Shown one piece after another: positions 34,125 through 44,508 of a stretch of DNA of 64,000 nucleotides (position 1 is its first letter; each line of letters begins with the position of its first letter). The translations under genes and the position numbers were made by a program. The DNA comes from Ctenosaura bakeri (lineage: Eukaryota; Chordata; Lepidosauria; Squamata; Iguanidae): assembly GCA_948474755.1 (NCBI GenBank), contig CAOLHI010002559.1, positions 124,001 through 188,000 on the forward strand, read 5' to 3'. The notes beneath the pieces were generated by a model. The model was not told the origin of the DNA and did no database searches. It saw only the letters and a list, made by a program, of their open reading frames with translations.

Positions 34125-34265
34125 ACTGTTTTTATACGGCTGTTTTAATTGTTTTAAATTATATTGTAAATGTATTCAATTTTTTTGGAAGCTGCCTTGG
34201 CTCTCACTCAGAGAGAAAGGCAGCATATACATTTAATTAATTAATTACCTAAATAAATAAATAAA
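34125..34265 (+). mobile_element. LINE 3' UTR tail
   Basis: The T-rich GTTTTTATACGGCTGTTTTA, then GAAGCTGCCTTGGCTCTCAC, AGAGAAAGGCAGCATATACA and an AATAAATAAATAAA end match the 3' terminus of L2/CR1-group LINEs of reptiles. Confidence 0.6.
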
Positions 34266-34299
34266 TTTAAATGCATCCCCTCCAGCCATCCCCATTTGG

Positions 34300-34640
34300 C
34301 AACAACTTACCCAATTAATCCTCTATCATGCTACTTTTCAGCTGCTTTTAGTTTCTTTCTCCTCCTCCTCCTTTTCCCCTTTGAACTCAGCTTACTTCAA
34401 TTGCTGCAAACTGAACTCAAAGTGTAAAAGTAGTTTGTACTCAATTAAATCAGTAGAGAGGAGAGGAGAAGTGGGGATAGAATCTTGCCTTTCTCAATAG
34501 GCTTAGGCAAAAGCAAACTCTTACAGCCTGTCCTAACCTGTGTATTCTTCTTCATTAATAATTCTTGCCATCTTGACCACACTCTTATGATCCTTGTACA
34601 CGTGTCCCAGTTTTAATTTGTCAAATGATGGAAATTATGT
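34300..34640. mobile_element. MITE family D, diverged copy
   Basis: It shares long stretches with 39424-39791: GAACTCAGCTTACTTCAATT, AAGTGTAAAAGTAGTTTG, GAATCTTGCCTTTCTCAATA and the ATTCTTGCCATCTTGACCAC region. The ends are diverged, so limits are approximate. Confidence 0.65.
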
Positions 34641-35161
34641 AAATGGTGGCCAAATCTGTTACCAGGCCATACACCCCACAATGTGATAAGGTTCAATTGG
34701 TGAAATATGACTTAATTTGCAAAATACATTAATTGGTATTGATATAAAAATGTACCCTGTGATTGCATGGCTGAGACTGACAAGCAAAAGATGCTGCCTG
34801 AACACGTGCACTGCAAAATAGGTCAGAGATCCCGTCTAGGTATAGCCAAGTCATAACCAGGAAATCACCAGATAACTCCAGAGATAATAAGTGTAAGCTA
34901 AACTTTAATGACTCTGCTTTCAGACAATAGTGATAGGGAAGTTCCCACCAAACCACTGATTGTTTCAATTCCTTCTTCCCACCAACCTGTGCACTTCCCC
35001 CATTGTCCCCACACCTGTCCAACCATTACAGAGTTATCATGACAGCCACTAACTCTTTATCACCTAACACTAAGTCTGGACCTCATTGTCTGCTGTGCAA
35101 ACTCCATTGTTTACTTGGCAGGAGAGCTATTCACACCCATGCCCTCCAGGTAGAAATTGGG

Positions 35162-35169
35162 TATAAAAA
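35162..35169 (+). promoter_or_regulatory. TATA box of the LTR
   Basis: TATAAAAA is followed by ATCCCATTTTTGAG. It is placed ~270 bases (MITE excluded) upstream of the AATAAA, a plausible U3/R layout. Confidence 0.45.
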
Positions 35170-35415
35170 AAATCCCATTTTTGAGTAGTCAGATGCAGTA
35201 TCTCACTTGCTGGTGGTCCCACAGCCACTCTGATTTCCAAATGAGCACTGTCCTTAGACACAAGTCTAAGCCACATCACTGCTTCTGCAATACTCTTCTG
35301 GATAGGTAAATACCACCCACTTTGTGAAACCTTTCCATCAAACTTTCCTCCCTTTTCCTTCAGTTTGTCTTGCTTGAGGTGTGACTGTTTGGATGTTGCA
35401 AGTGTGTGTGACTGA

Positions 35416-35837
35416 AGTTCTTTTCGCACCTTACCCTTTTGCAGATCTGGGGTGTGGGGCTAGTGTGAGAAGCCTGGGGAAGAAGGCTCTCGAGTCCCTG
35501 CTGCTTTGGCTCTGCAGCTGCTTTCTGGTTGCGCAAGTGCCCCACCTCTTCCTTTCGCAGTGCAGCCTGGGACCTTTCCCAGCCTGCACTGCACAGGAAG
35601 CGTGACCGGCCCAGCTCCTGAGGCTCCGCACGCCAGGGTAAGTGCACGCGGGGCCCCAGAGCAATGCGCGACCGTGCAGCATTTTCAGCTTTAAGCCAAA
35701 AATGAAAAAATGCATGCACAGTCTGCGTTAGGCCCTTGAGCATTGCGTAAATGTGAATGCGTCATATGGACTACTCCTCACATTTATGTGACACTCAAGG
35801 GACCCTTTTGCTTTGAAAATGCCATGCAAAAAGAGAG
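35416..35837. mobile_element. Harbinger-like MITE (family A) in the LTR
   Basis: The left end AGTTCTTTTCGCACCTTACC is a decayed GGCCCTTTTCGCACC terminus; the right end is TGCAAAAAGAGAG. TGA at 35413-35415 and 35838-35840 is the duplication. A right-end hairpin, about 35730-35803, pairs CCCTTGAG with CTCAAGGG and AAATGTGA with TCACATTT. G+C- and CpG-rich. Confidence 0.85.
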
Positions 35838-35957
35838 TGAATTTCCTTCAATAAAACATATTTTAGTTTACTTTTTGAATCTCTGACTGGTTCTTCCCTG
35901 TGAAGACCCGGTAAACATTGATGGAAAGCTCTCACTAGGTTGTCCCCCTCTCTTGCA

Positions 35958-36872
35958 GACCTCCTAATTTTGAGCTAATAATTCCCCATCTCTGAAAGGA
36001 CGTACTGACATTTTAGGCCTGCTAATTTTGTACGGCTGACACAAAAGTATGACCAAGTGCTCTTGCAAAGCATATGTTAAATCAAGGTTGGAAAAAGTAG
36101 GATTATCGTTCTTTGGATCCCCTAGCAGCAAGAGCATCGGCCTATCTTTAAGCAGAAACATCAACAGCCATCCAAAACAGGTGACCCTCAGATCTCAGAA
36201 AAGTTACTTTTGGGGATTATTTTTCCAAGCTCTGATGGCAAACTACTTTGAATGACTGTTGATGCTTGTAAATAAAGATAAGCATTTGAATTTAAGATCT
36301 GCAATAAATAAAATAATGGAGCAATACTTTTCATGCACTGCACCCTCTAAATTAAGTATTGAATCCCCCACATTTCCCAGATTCTCCATAGGCACTACTG
36401 GTTCACACATTAAATGGTAAGATTAGTTATCTTAGCAGTTAAGCAACTGCACCACACACATCAAGCAACAAATAAAACTGCTAACACACTTTATTCATGG
36501 CAGTTTTCCAGCAAAGTTAATAACATTTAATGGCAGACTATTTATAAGGTTCTGTAAAATTTGAATGTGTTGGGTCTTGCATATAATTCTTGTCGTGACC
36601 TAATAGCACCAAAACAGCAGGAGGAGGGCTCAGATAAATGAATGTACTGATCAAAGGAAGCATTATAATAACAAAGGGTGTTACTGTGCAGAACGTCTCC
36701 TGGATTCAATAAGCCATCCTCAATAAATCATCCTCCTTGTTTTACTTTAGGCTGATTCTCATATTACATATACCATGAGCAAGAAACACTTTCACATGGT
36801 GGCAATACACAGTACTCTGCAACTGGTGAGAGCTATTTGCTATGTAGATTTCCTTGATTACTTAGCATTCTG
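35958..36872. other. No gene seen
   Basis: Unassigned. An open frame at 36049-36255 has no motif. No repeat was recognised. Confidence 0.4.
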
Positions 36873-36985
36873 TTATTCCACAGCTCAATGGAAGAGCACA
36901 TGCTTTGCATGCAGATGATCCCAGGTTGAATTCTTGGCACTTCCAGTTAGGCCTGACAGAAACTCCTGCCTGAAGTGCATAATTT
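36873..36985 (+). mobile_element. tRNA-Ala-derived SINE head
   Basis: CAGCTCAATGGAAGAGCACA, TGCTTTGCATGC, CCCAGGTTGAATTCTTGGCA correspond to a tRNA-Ala(TGC) with A box, anticodon arm and B box. The following body, CAGAAACTCCTGCCTGAAGT, is the squamate SINE body rather than a genomic flank. Stem mismatches exclude a working tRNA gene. Confidence 0.75.
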
Positions 36986-37005
36986 ATGCACAAGGTAAGT
37001 AATCT

Positions 37006-37240
37006 GGGACGTAAAGAAGGAGTGCTTGCCTTAACATCCTAAAGAAATCAGGTCCTGTCTTATCTTGGAAGTTCAGCAAGGTTAGCCCTGGTTAGTACTT
37101 GAATGGGGGACTGCCAATGAATACCAGCTGCTGTGGGTTATATTTCAGAAGAAGGAACTGAGTATTCTTGCCTATGAAGTTCATGCAGTCACCATAAATT
37201 GACACATGACTGGAAGGCACATCCACACAAGCAGAAGAAC
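37006..37240 (+). mobile_element. 5S rRNA-derived SINE
   Basis: It shows a 5S head (GGTTAGCCCTGGTTAGTACT, TGAATGGGGGACTGCC), TACCAGCTGCTGTGGG, the body TATTTCAGAAGAAGGAAC and the tail CCATAAATTGACACATGACT, GGAAGGCACATCC. The middle of the body is partly deleted. A 120-base module shared with 25.55-25.68 kb follows directly (to ~37355). Confidence 0.82.
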
Positions 37241-37416
37241 AAGGGCAAGTCTACATAAAAATCCCGGAAACAAATTTAATGTAGCAATTGCTTGTTGTAA
37301 GGAAGAAATTATTTCTCCGACATCACAGGGAAAGTCAGTTTTTGGGACTGTAGAAGTATGATTGAAATGACAGAAAGTTTTTAAAAAAAATAAAAGAGGC
37401 TATAGCAACAGACTAT

Positions 37417-37580
37417 GAATTAGAGCTTTGGAACATTACTTTTTGGACTACACTTTCCAGAATCCTCCAGCCAGCATGGCCAGTGGTCCAGTTAGCTGGG
37501 AGATTTTGAGAGCTGTTACTAGGGAATTATTGGGGGATTCTGGAAGTTGTAGTAGGTGATATTCCTAAGCTGTGCTTTGC
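37417..37580. mobile_element. Foldback MITE (GGACTACA...TGTAGT type)
   Basis: AGCTTTGGAACATTACTTTT, TGGACTACA, CAGAATCCTCCAGCCAGCAT at the left is mirrored by GATTCTGGAAGTTGTAGTAG, ATATTCCTAAGC at the right. Relatives are at 42375-42535 and 61231-61318. Confidence 0.7.
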
Positions 37581-37619
37581 ATTCAGTGTAATGTATACTG
37601 TGTCTTAAGGTTTCTAGAT

Positions 37620-38430
37620 TATACAGTCAGAGGACTTGCAATCAGTTCTCCAAGATTTCTGAGGCAAAATGTTTATGTATTGCTAAGTTTTATTAGAACA
37701 ATCATGCCAATTAATCAATGAGAGTTTTCAAGCCAAATAGAAACTAGTTCTACCCTTTTCATTAGTCAGAGCCCTTGCAACAGCTGCATTGTTGTTATGG
37801 AAATAATTGTGACTTTGAATTAGTTTCTCAGGGGATATAACCTGAAGAGAATTTACCAAGTACTGAGAATCTTACTCACAGATTTTACAAAAGAAGCTAT
37901 GTCCTTTAAAGCACGTCAAAAAATCTGGTTTGGAAGACACAAAAGGGCACAGAATCACGTATGAATGTGGCTGTAATGGAGAGTGTCTTGGTTTCACTGG
38001 GCTGTGTGAAATTCCCACAGCCCTGAACAAACAGCTCTGGGCCCTCTATTTCCTTCGCCTTTGTTCCCCTACTTTGGAATTCTTCAAAGAACACATTACC
38101 AAGCCAACTGGATTCACTACAAAGCTGCAATGTAGCTCTTTTTATCGCAATGATCAAGACAACAATTGTGTGCCGACAAGAAAAGAACAACTAAAACCAT
38201 CGAGCAAACATTAAAAGAACAATTCCAGAGATAGTTGCCTTTGAACTGTAATAATGGGCAACATTCAGTCCGAGATCTGAATTCTGTGTAAAAGAATTCA
38301 TTACGCACTGCCTTCCCTGGTAATTATCTGAGCTGCTGGCAGCATGTACTTTCAGCAGCATTAATTTTGTCAAATGTAATATTTTATAGGCTTGCTGAAC
38401 TCTGCACAATTGTTGTATTGTCAAGCTTTT
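37620..38430. other. Candidate conserved non-coding block
   Basis: About 800 bases without recognised repeat, microsatellite or coding signature. It contains several homeodomain-type words, for example CCAATTAATCAATG near 37709 and TGGTAATTATCTG near 38319. Opposed 94-codon frames at 37906-38214 overlap on both strands and neither shows a motif. A regulatory role is inference. Confidence 0.3.
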
Positions 38431-38799
38431 TTTTATAGAGTTAGTTTTGTTTGTTGTAGAGCCCCTTTAGAAAAACCAAAGGAATCTAAATTTTGCCTTG
38501 GCTTTGTCCCAAACCACAGAAAACAGAGTACTGTTTGACAAGACATTGTCTTGAAGTATTATTGCATTTATTAAAAAGAACCTTCCTTTTTGCTACAGCC
38601 CAGTGCAATTTTAACTGAATAGTAGCAGACACTAACAATTGAGAATCAATGTTCTGTTTGGGAGGAATTCAACCGCTGCTGTTTTAGTTTTGGAGCCAAA
38701 CTCTATAAATACTTGCTGGCAACTATCCTGCCTGTATTTTGTATGCATGCTTGTGTGTGTGGTTTTATCATAGGAGAAAAATGCAAGAATAATGGAGTT

Positions 38800-38910
38800 G
38801 GATTCAGCCTTATGCTTGGAGGAACCCATTGAAATCAATCATAAAATTAGTTATAGCGAAACTAAGGTAATTCACATTGATTTCAGTGTGTCTGCTCTAT
38901 GTTTAACTAA
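38800..38910. mobile_element. Foldback MITE fragment (TTAGTCCC type)
   Basis: GATTCAGCCTTATGCTTGGA, GGAACCCATTGAAATCAAT is mirrored by ATTGATTTCAGTGTGTCTGC. It abuts the MITE at 38911. Confidence 0.5.
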
Positions 38911-39112
38911 GGGTCTTTCCACACTACACTGTTACAATGCTATTATTCCACTTTTAACATCCTGTGGAATTCTGAGGTTTGTAGTTTACTAAGGCCAAAG
39001 AGCTCTCTGATTGAGAATTCTAAATGCCCCTCCCTAAACTGCAAACCCCAGGATTCCATAGGATGTTGAAAGTGGAATAATAACACTATAACAGGGTAGT
39101 GTGGAAAGGTCC
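38911..39112. mobile_element. Family C foldback MITE, complete
   Basis: GGGTCTTTCCACACTACACT at the left pairs with AGGGTAGTGTGGAAAGGTCC at the right; inner arms TAACATCCTGTGGAATTCTG / CCAGGATTCCATAGGATGTT also pair. TAA at 38908-38910 and 39113-39115 is the 3-bp duplication. At 202 bp this is the reference copy of the family here. Confidence 0.88.
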
Positions 39113-39423
39113 TAAATCTTGATCCAGTTCTGTGGCTTGCCCAAGCTGGACTGAATACTCATTGAATCAAGTGAGGACTAACAATAGGATTTAGGAGTAC
39201 TCTGAACCCTTTTTAAATGTTGGCTTGGCTATTCATTCTAAGATGTGGAATAAATACTGGTCTGTGACATGTATTTTTATTAGCTTATTTATACAAACAT
39301 TTATATACTGCCTTTTCAGCCTGACAAATTTTAAAATATCTTGACTCTCCATAGGCCAGCGGAATATCTCCTTTTAGAAGGTCCTGCAACCAGTGTCTTA
39401 CCCACCTTATCTCATGTTACTGC

Positions 39424-39791
39424 ATACCCTCCAACTGTCTCAATGTGTCAGGAACAGTTCTGGGTAATCCTCTGTGATGCAACTTTTTCAGTTGCTTCTA
39501 AAAGGCCCCAGTTTTCCTCCCATTTTCTTCTGTTGTCTTGAGTACTTCAATTGCAACAAACTGGGTTCAAAGTACAAAAGCAGTCTGCATTCAATTAACT
39601 CAGCAGAAGGGAGGGCAGAAGAGAGGGGAAGAATCTTGCCTTTCCCAATAGGCTCAGGCAAAACCAAAGTACTGCATCCTCTCCTAACTCGTGTGTTCTT
39701 CCTCAATAATAACTTATGCCATCTTAATCTCACTCTGATGTTCCTTGGCCACACACGTCTTGGTTTTCATATGCGAAATGTTACAGGGCAT
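39424..39791. mobile_element. MITE family D with target duplication
   Basis: The left end ATACCCTCCAACTGTC and the right end GTTACAGGGCAT are inverted repeats. GTTACTGC occurs at 39416-39423 and 39792-39799, an exact 8-bp duplication; part could belong to the ends, so 6-8 bp. The 143-codon frame across it is not a gene. Confidence 0.78.
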
Positions 39792-40045
39792 GTTACTGCC
39801 ATGCCACCTCTGTTAATGAAACATCAAGCAGGACTTCCAATTATGACTGTAATTCACTGGCAGATTCATGCAGGTCTTTCAGATATCCTGGCCCAAAGCC
39901 ACTGAGAGCTTTCTAGGTGGTAATTACCAGTATCTTGAGTTAAGCACAAAAATAAATAGGAGGCCCTTGCTCTATATATAAACAAAAAAATAAATACCTG
40001 AAAACATTCTGTTTGCTACATTTTATACCAGCTGCACTCTTCAAG

Positions 40046-40512
40046 GGCCCGTTCTGCATGCGGCGAGAGAAACTCTCCCTGCCGCTACTCACTGGCTTTT
40101 TGGTGGGTCCGTTTGGGTCCATCCTGACAAAGAGCAGTGTGAGCTCGTCACTCCACACTGCTCCGGCGTCCAAACTGGCGGCTTCCGGTTGGTGGAGGCT
40201 CTCCACCAACCAGAGAAACTCGCCAGCCTAAAGCCCGCCCCCGGCAGATCTGCAGGCACGCACTAGTGCACACCTGCAAATCTGCACCGGAGCACGGCAA
40301 CAGAGCGACACGGGGTCGTGCGCTCTGTACTTTTTAAAAACCTCTTAAAAGAGATTTTTAAAAAGCACGCTGCGCGACCAGTTCCGGTCGCTCCGGAGCA
40401 GACTGAGGTGCAGAACTGCGAAAAGTAGTCTGCCCCAGTCCACTCCACAGTGCAGAAGACCTCCGTTGGAGGTCACTCTGCACCACTTTAATAAGCCGGT
40501 GCAGAAAGGGCC
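40046..40512. mobile_element. GGCCC...GGGCC Harbinger-like MITE (family B)
   Basis: It starts GGCCCGTTCTGCATGCGGCG and ends CCGGTGCAGAAAGGGCC. Flanks AAG/AAA match at two of three. A central hairpin at about 40329-40366 pairs CTTTTTAAAAA with TTTTTAAAAAG. CpG-rich, non-coding. It matches 59694-60160 in reverse orientation and 52015-52468 more distantly. Confidence 0.88.
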
Positions 40513-41534
40513 AAAGACATAGCTGCACGGTATGCCTTGTGACACATTTGAGATGATCCAAAACTTGCATAACTGTAGCTAGGTTCAGGAAGAATTAAAC
40601 TTGTCACATTTGGCAAAGGCTGGTGAGCACACTTGTTGCCACCAGAACCATCTAGGAGCAAGATTTAACTTAGGAGCACCACTTCTCCTTCAAGAGGTAG
40701 GCAATCCTCCCAGAACAGGCTGCCTTTCCAATCCAAGAGGATTTTGTTGGCTGATCAGTATCTCAGTCTATTCTGGATTAAGCCTCATTAACCCATAGCA
40801 TAGTTCCCAGCCCACAGTTCCTCATTTTCACCTGAAAGAAATAAGTACCAAGTATTTAAATCTGTCCTAACTGGCCTATACTTACAAAGATTTTTAATGT
40901 TAAGATAACTTATCTTCTAAACAAAATGATATCAAAGCATTTCCTTTTCTCTCTCTCATGACATCACACTGACTTGGCTAAGGTAATGTAAGCTCAGGTG
41001 TAATTATGCTAATAGCCTTATCTGGAAATCCCACCAATGATTAAATATGGATTCATTTTAGGTTAGTATGAAAAATTTGAAGCTAATGCCCATCAATGTG
41101 ATATGTTGTGGCAAATACATGGCAACTGTTTTCAGTTTTCTTGTGTGGCAATTATTATCATTTGGTATGTTTATCATATGGTCTGGTCACTCTCCACACT
41201 CCATCAGATTTTTAAGTGTGCATGTTTGGAAAAACCACACAATGTATATGGATCACCATGTGCTCACAGCCATCACATGGCACAGTCTTCTCTGGTGGAC
41301 TCTAAGACAGATTGAATTTAGTTTATGATGAAACTTAAGAGATTAGAAGAGGAAAGGGATCGTGGTCATGTTGTTATAGATATCTTTGTATACGTAGAAA
41401 ACATGTTTTCTATGTACACAAGGAGGATGTTCACTAAGAAAGGAGAAACAGCACTGTTACCCTGGCTTTTGGAGGTCCCCTGGGAGACACTTGAATTTTA
41501 CAAAGGTTGGGGAAATTAGCAGAGCACAACTTGG
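40513..41534. other. No gene seen
   Basis: Unassigned. The overlapping 86- and 70-codon frames at 41068-41328 have no motif. The stretch 40590-40800 may be an old dispersed repeat, not identified. Confidence 0.35.
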
Positions 41535-42370
41535 CAAAATGGAGGGCAGGGCAATGCAGTGAGATCTTTTTATCCCATGTTTACGGGGTCAAACTGCATG
41601 AGAAAGAGAGAAGTCAGGTGTCCTTTTAAATGGTCTTTTATTTGGTAAAATTGGCAAAATTCCTCACACACACACACACACACAAAGCATTCACTCACAT
41701 AAGCACACAAGGGCTACCAAGGTTGAGAATCCTAAGAAGGAAAAAGATTGAGAGGACACAGCGAATATACTGCACCTGATCCTGTAGGCTGCTTCTTTCA
41801 GGAAAACACAGGACAGCTTGTCAAACAAAGAGACAGATGAAGAAGACGAATGAACAAACATACAAATGGGCCCCAGAAAGCAAATGAAACAAAGTCTGCC
41901 AAAACTGAAAAATGAAGCCCAATTATAGGGTAAAACATCCCGGGGGGGGGCAGACCCTTTTCCTGGGAAAGGATAGAAACTGGATTATGCAGATGGACCT
42001 CAGCTTTGTAGTTCCTGCGATCTGTGATCACTAACTTCAAACAGGAGACCTGTAGTCTCTCAAGGTGTCAAAGTTGCAGTCAGTCCATTTGATATGTCTA
42101 CATGCCTTTTCCAAGGTCTTCCTCTGGATACATGACTGAGGCTTCTTGGTCTGACCTACACCAAGGGGGAGTTTCAGTTCTTTGGAGCTGAATACGTTTC
42201 CATCTGGTTAACCTCCGGCACAATGGACATCAAAAGATTCTCTTTCCCAAGATAGGGTCTGTTGTTAGTCAATGGATATTTTCCTCCCGCTGTCAAAGGA
42301 TCGGGATCATCCATCCTGGGTTACAACACTTCTCATGCCTAATTGTGTACTTCCAATCTTTGGCCCCAGA
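41535..42370 (-). other. Unclassified segment, possibly a minus-strand LTR
   Basis: On the minus strand an AATAAA (about 41637-41643, plus-strand TTTTATTTGG) is followed by GACCATTTAAAAGGACACCT and a pyrimidine-rich run, as in an R/U5 region. I found no TATA box and no terminal duplication. A CA run lies at 41666-41684 and a poly-G run at 41941-41948. Confidence 0.2.
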
Positions 42371-42374
42371 GTTT

Positions 42375-42535
42375 AAAAACATGACTTTTTGGATTACAGC
42401 TCCCAGAATTTCCCAGCCAACATGGCCAAGTTATTTTTCTAAGCCCTGTCCCAGGTGCTGCTAGACAACGATCTCTATCATTTCTAATTATTGGCTATGG
42501 TGTTTGGGAGTTGTAGTCCAGCAACATTTAGCAAC
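42375..42535. mobile_element. Foldback MITE (ACTACA...TGTAGT type), diverged
   Basis: ACTTTTTGGATTACAGCTCC, CAGAATTTCCCAGCCAACAT is mirrored by TTTGGGAGTTGTAGTCCAGC. The spacer is expanded relative to 37417-37580. Confidence 0.55.
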
Positions 42536-42769
42536 CACTGGGTAGATGATCCACAAATCAGTCACTCTGGAGTAGCCCTCAGCCAATCTAATATTGCTAT
42601 CCTATGTACATCTGTAGGAGTTCAGTGGCATTGACTCCCATGAAATAACCAGTATATGATTCTAACCTAGCAACATTTCACTGAGACTGCTCTCCAGCAG
42701 GTAGCCTGTGGAGTCTGGACCAAGCTAATTTTCTAGGTTTCTCCTGTTTCATATTCATACACTCAGAAT

Positions 42770-43160
42770 GCTAATTTAAAAAATTAAGCACAAAAGTTTT
42801 CTTCATAAACCTCTGGCTGCAAAATTAAAGAATATTTGGGAGGAATAATGTATAAAACATAGATGAGATTCCACAGTAGCCTGACTAGCAGCTCAAAAAT
42901 GGGAGATTACATTAAAATGTAATCATGAAATCATGCATTATTTATACCATCATAAGAGCAGCACTGGGTCTCACGCGTTTCATATTATTGTATTATTTAC
43001 TTCAAATTGCAAGTCTTCAACCTATTAAACATAAATGTACTTTCTAAAAGGATATTATTTTAAGAAAACAAATTATTTAGATTATCTTTCAAAATCCCTT
43101 AAAGCCCCATAGGCAGAAATAATCCCCTTAACATTAATTGCTATTTTACTAAATGAACTT
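42770..43160. other. Candidate conserved non-coding block
   Basis: AT-rich, no repeat signature and no open frame of note. It contains AAATGTAATCATGAAATCAT and many homeodomain-like ATTA words. Conservation is untested. Confidence 0.25.
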
Positions 43161-43669
43161 GTTTATTCTAAAGCCCCAGATCCAACAGAAAACTCATTAG
43201 AACACAACTATTCCCTGTGCAATCCTAATCTGGAAGTGAATGGCCCTATCTTTCTTTGATATGGGGTGTGCAAGGCAGCTAAACCTGCAGTTCTATAGAT
43301 GCTTACTAGGATGAATACAGGGTTAGCCTTAAAGCCTTAATGAATAAGGGTTATTTCCAAGTTAACATTGAAAGGATTGCACTGTTCAGGCCTTTTCCTG
43401 TATATGTGCACTACAATGTAATTCCCATAGTGAACTAGCCATAATCTCTAATATAGCATCATTTACAACTGGGCAGGAGAAAACGTACTTTTACATGTGT
43501 GAAGGAATAGGGCCCATCACAGAGGGAGCGATATACATATACAGTCAGGGACAAAGACAATAAACATAACACTACAGCAACACATGGACTGAAATCCCCA
43601 AAACCTCACCAGTTGCTATCCATCTCAGCACCTTAAACATAGCTCAGTGGCTTAGGATGGTGAATCAAT

Positions 43670-44327
43670 GCCCATTTCCACACTAGACTGTTATAGCGCT
43701 ATTATTCCACTGTCTTTTTTTTAATTTTTCTTTTTATTAAAAATATAACTGTCCATATTTGCGAATATCATAGCTATTATTCTTTAACATTTTATATATA
43801 TAAAAAAACAAAAAACAAATTTGTATCCAGAAAAATACATTTACACAAATCCATGATTCTTAGGACATATTAGTTTCTCCATCTTTGAATTAAATATCAT
43901 TTTTAACCTTGAAATATTACCATTACTTAGTATACTATTGTAAATATTCTACAGTTTTATATATACAATTCAACTTCCTTCCATTCTCTTGTTTGGATGA
44001 TTAGCTATTCTTTATAGTTTCCTATGAAACTTTCATTTTTCTAGTGGCCTGTCTAATTACTTTTAATTTGATACTTCCTCTCTTTCCCATGTCTTTGCTT
44101 ACTGTTTTCATCCCTTCTGTTTCTTCTTTCTTATTTTTCATATTTCCATCTGAATCGCCCATTTTTGTTGCATATATCTTTTGATTGGTGTCATTTCCTC
44201 ACGATTTTTTCCTTTTGTCTTGCCTTTAAGTGCCTTTGAGGCCCCTCCCTAAACTGAAAACCCCAGGATTCCATAGGATGTTGAAAGTGGAATAATAGCG
44301 CTATAACAGTCTAGTGTGGAAATGGCC
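43670..44327. mobile_element. Family C MITE disrupted by a retrotransposon tail
   Basis: The left end GCCCATTTCCACACTAGACT, to ATTATTCCACT (to ~43711), and right arm GGCCCCTCCCTAAACTGAAA ... AGTCTAGTGTGGAAATGGCC (about 44240-44327) flank ~525 bases of unrelated sequence. Part of the left arm is missing, so the insertion came with a deletion. Confidence 0.75.
43712..44238 (-). mobile_element. Probable L1-like LINE 3' UTR, minus strand
   Basis: It begins with a T-run (reverse complement of a poly-A tail, then TTTAATAAAAAGAAAAAT on the minus strand, containing AATAAA). It continues as AT-rich, pyrimidine-biased sequence lacking open frames. The lineage is guessed from the poly-A tail alone. Confidence 0.4.
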
Positions 44328-44457
44328 ACTTAGAAAGGTCTTCAGCCCTTTACAAAAACATGCAAGATCTTCCTCCAGCCAGAGGTCCAAAGGAAGACTG
44401 TTCCACAAAGTACCATATTTAAAGTCAAATGGCGCTGCTGGTGGGGGAGACATTTCT

Positions 44458-44508
44458 CCTTCCTTCCTTCCTTCCTTCCTTCCTTCCTTCCTTCCTTCCT
44501 TCCTTCCA
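44458..44508. repeat. TTCC microsatellite
   Basis: About 12 TTCC units, the complementary motif of the GGAA run at 12255. Confidence 0.95.

Larger units (their letters stand above)
34645..35957 (+). mobile_element. Probable solo LTR of an old endogenous retrovirus, split by a MITE
   Basis: It shows a U3-like stretch, a TATA box (TATAAAAA, 35162-35169), an AATAAA at 35850-35855 and a U5-like stretch ending CACTAGGTTG...CTCTTGCA at 35957. No gag, pol or env sequence adjoins it. A family A MITE occupies 35416-35837 between TATA box and polyadenylation signal. The 5' limit is a guess, as I found no flanking duplication. The second LTR-like unit (to 50731) shares the same 3' terminal wording. It is non-coding. 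Confidence 0.55.

Noticed and set aside
34645..35957. A complete endogenous retrovirus
   Set aside because: Only LTR-like signals are present; no gag, pol or env remnants adjoin either LTR-like unit.
36873..36948. tRNA-Ala gene
   Set aside because: Acceptor and other stems are mismatched and a SINE body follows; it is a tRNA-derived SINE.
41535..42370. Third LTR on the minus strand
   Set aside because: Only an AATAAA and a pyrimidine-rich run support it; no TATA box or terminal match, so it is kept as unclassified.
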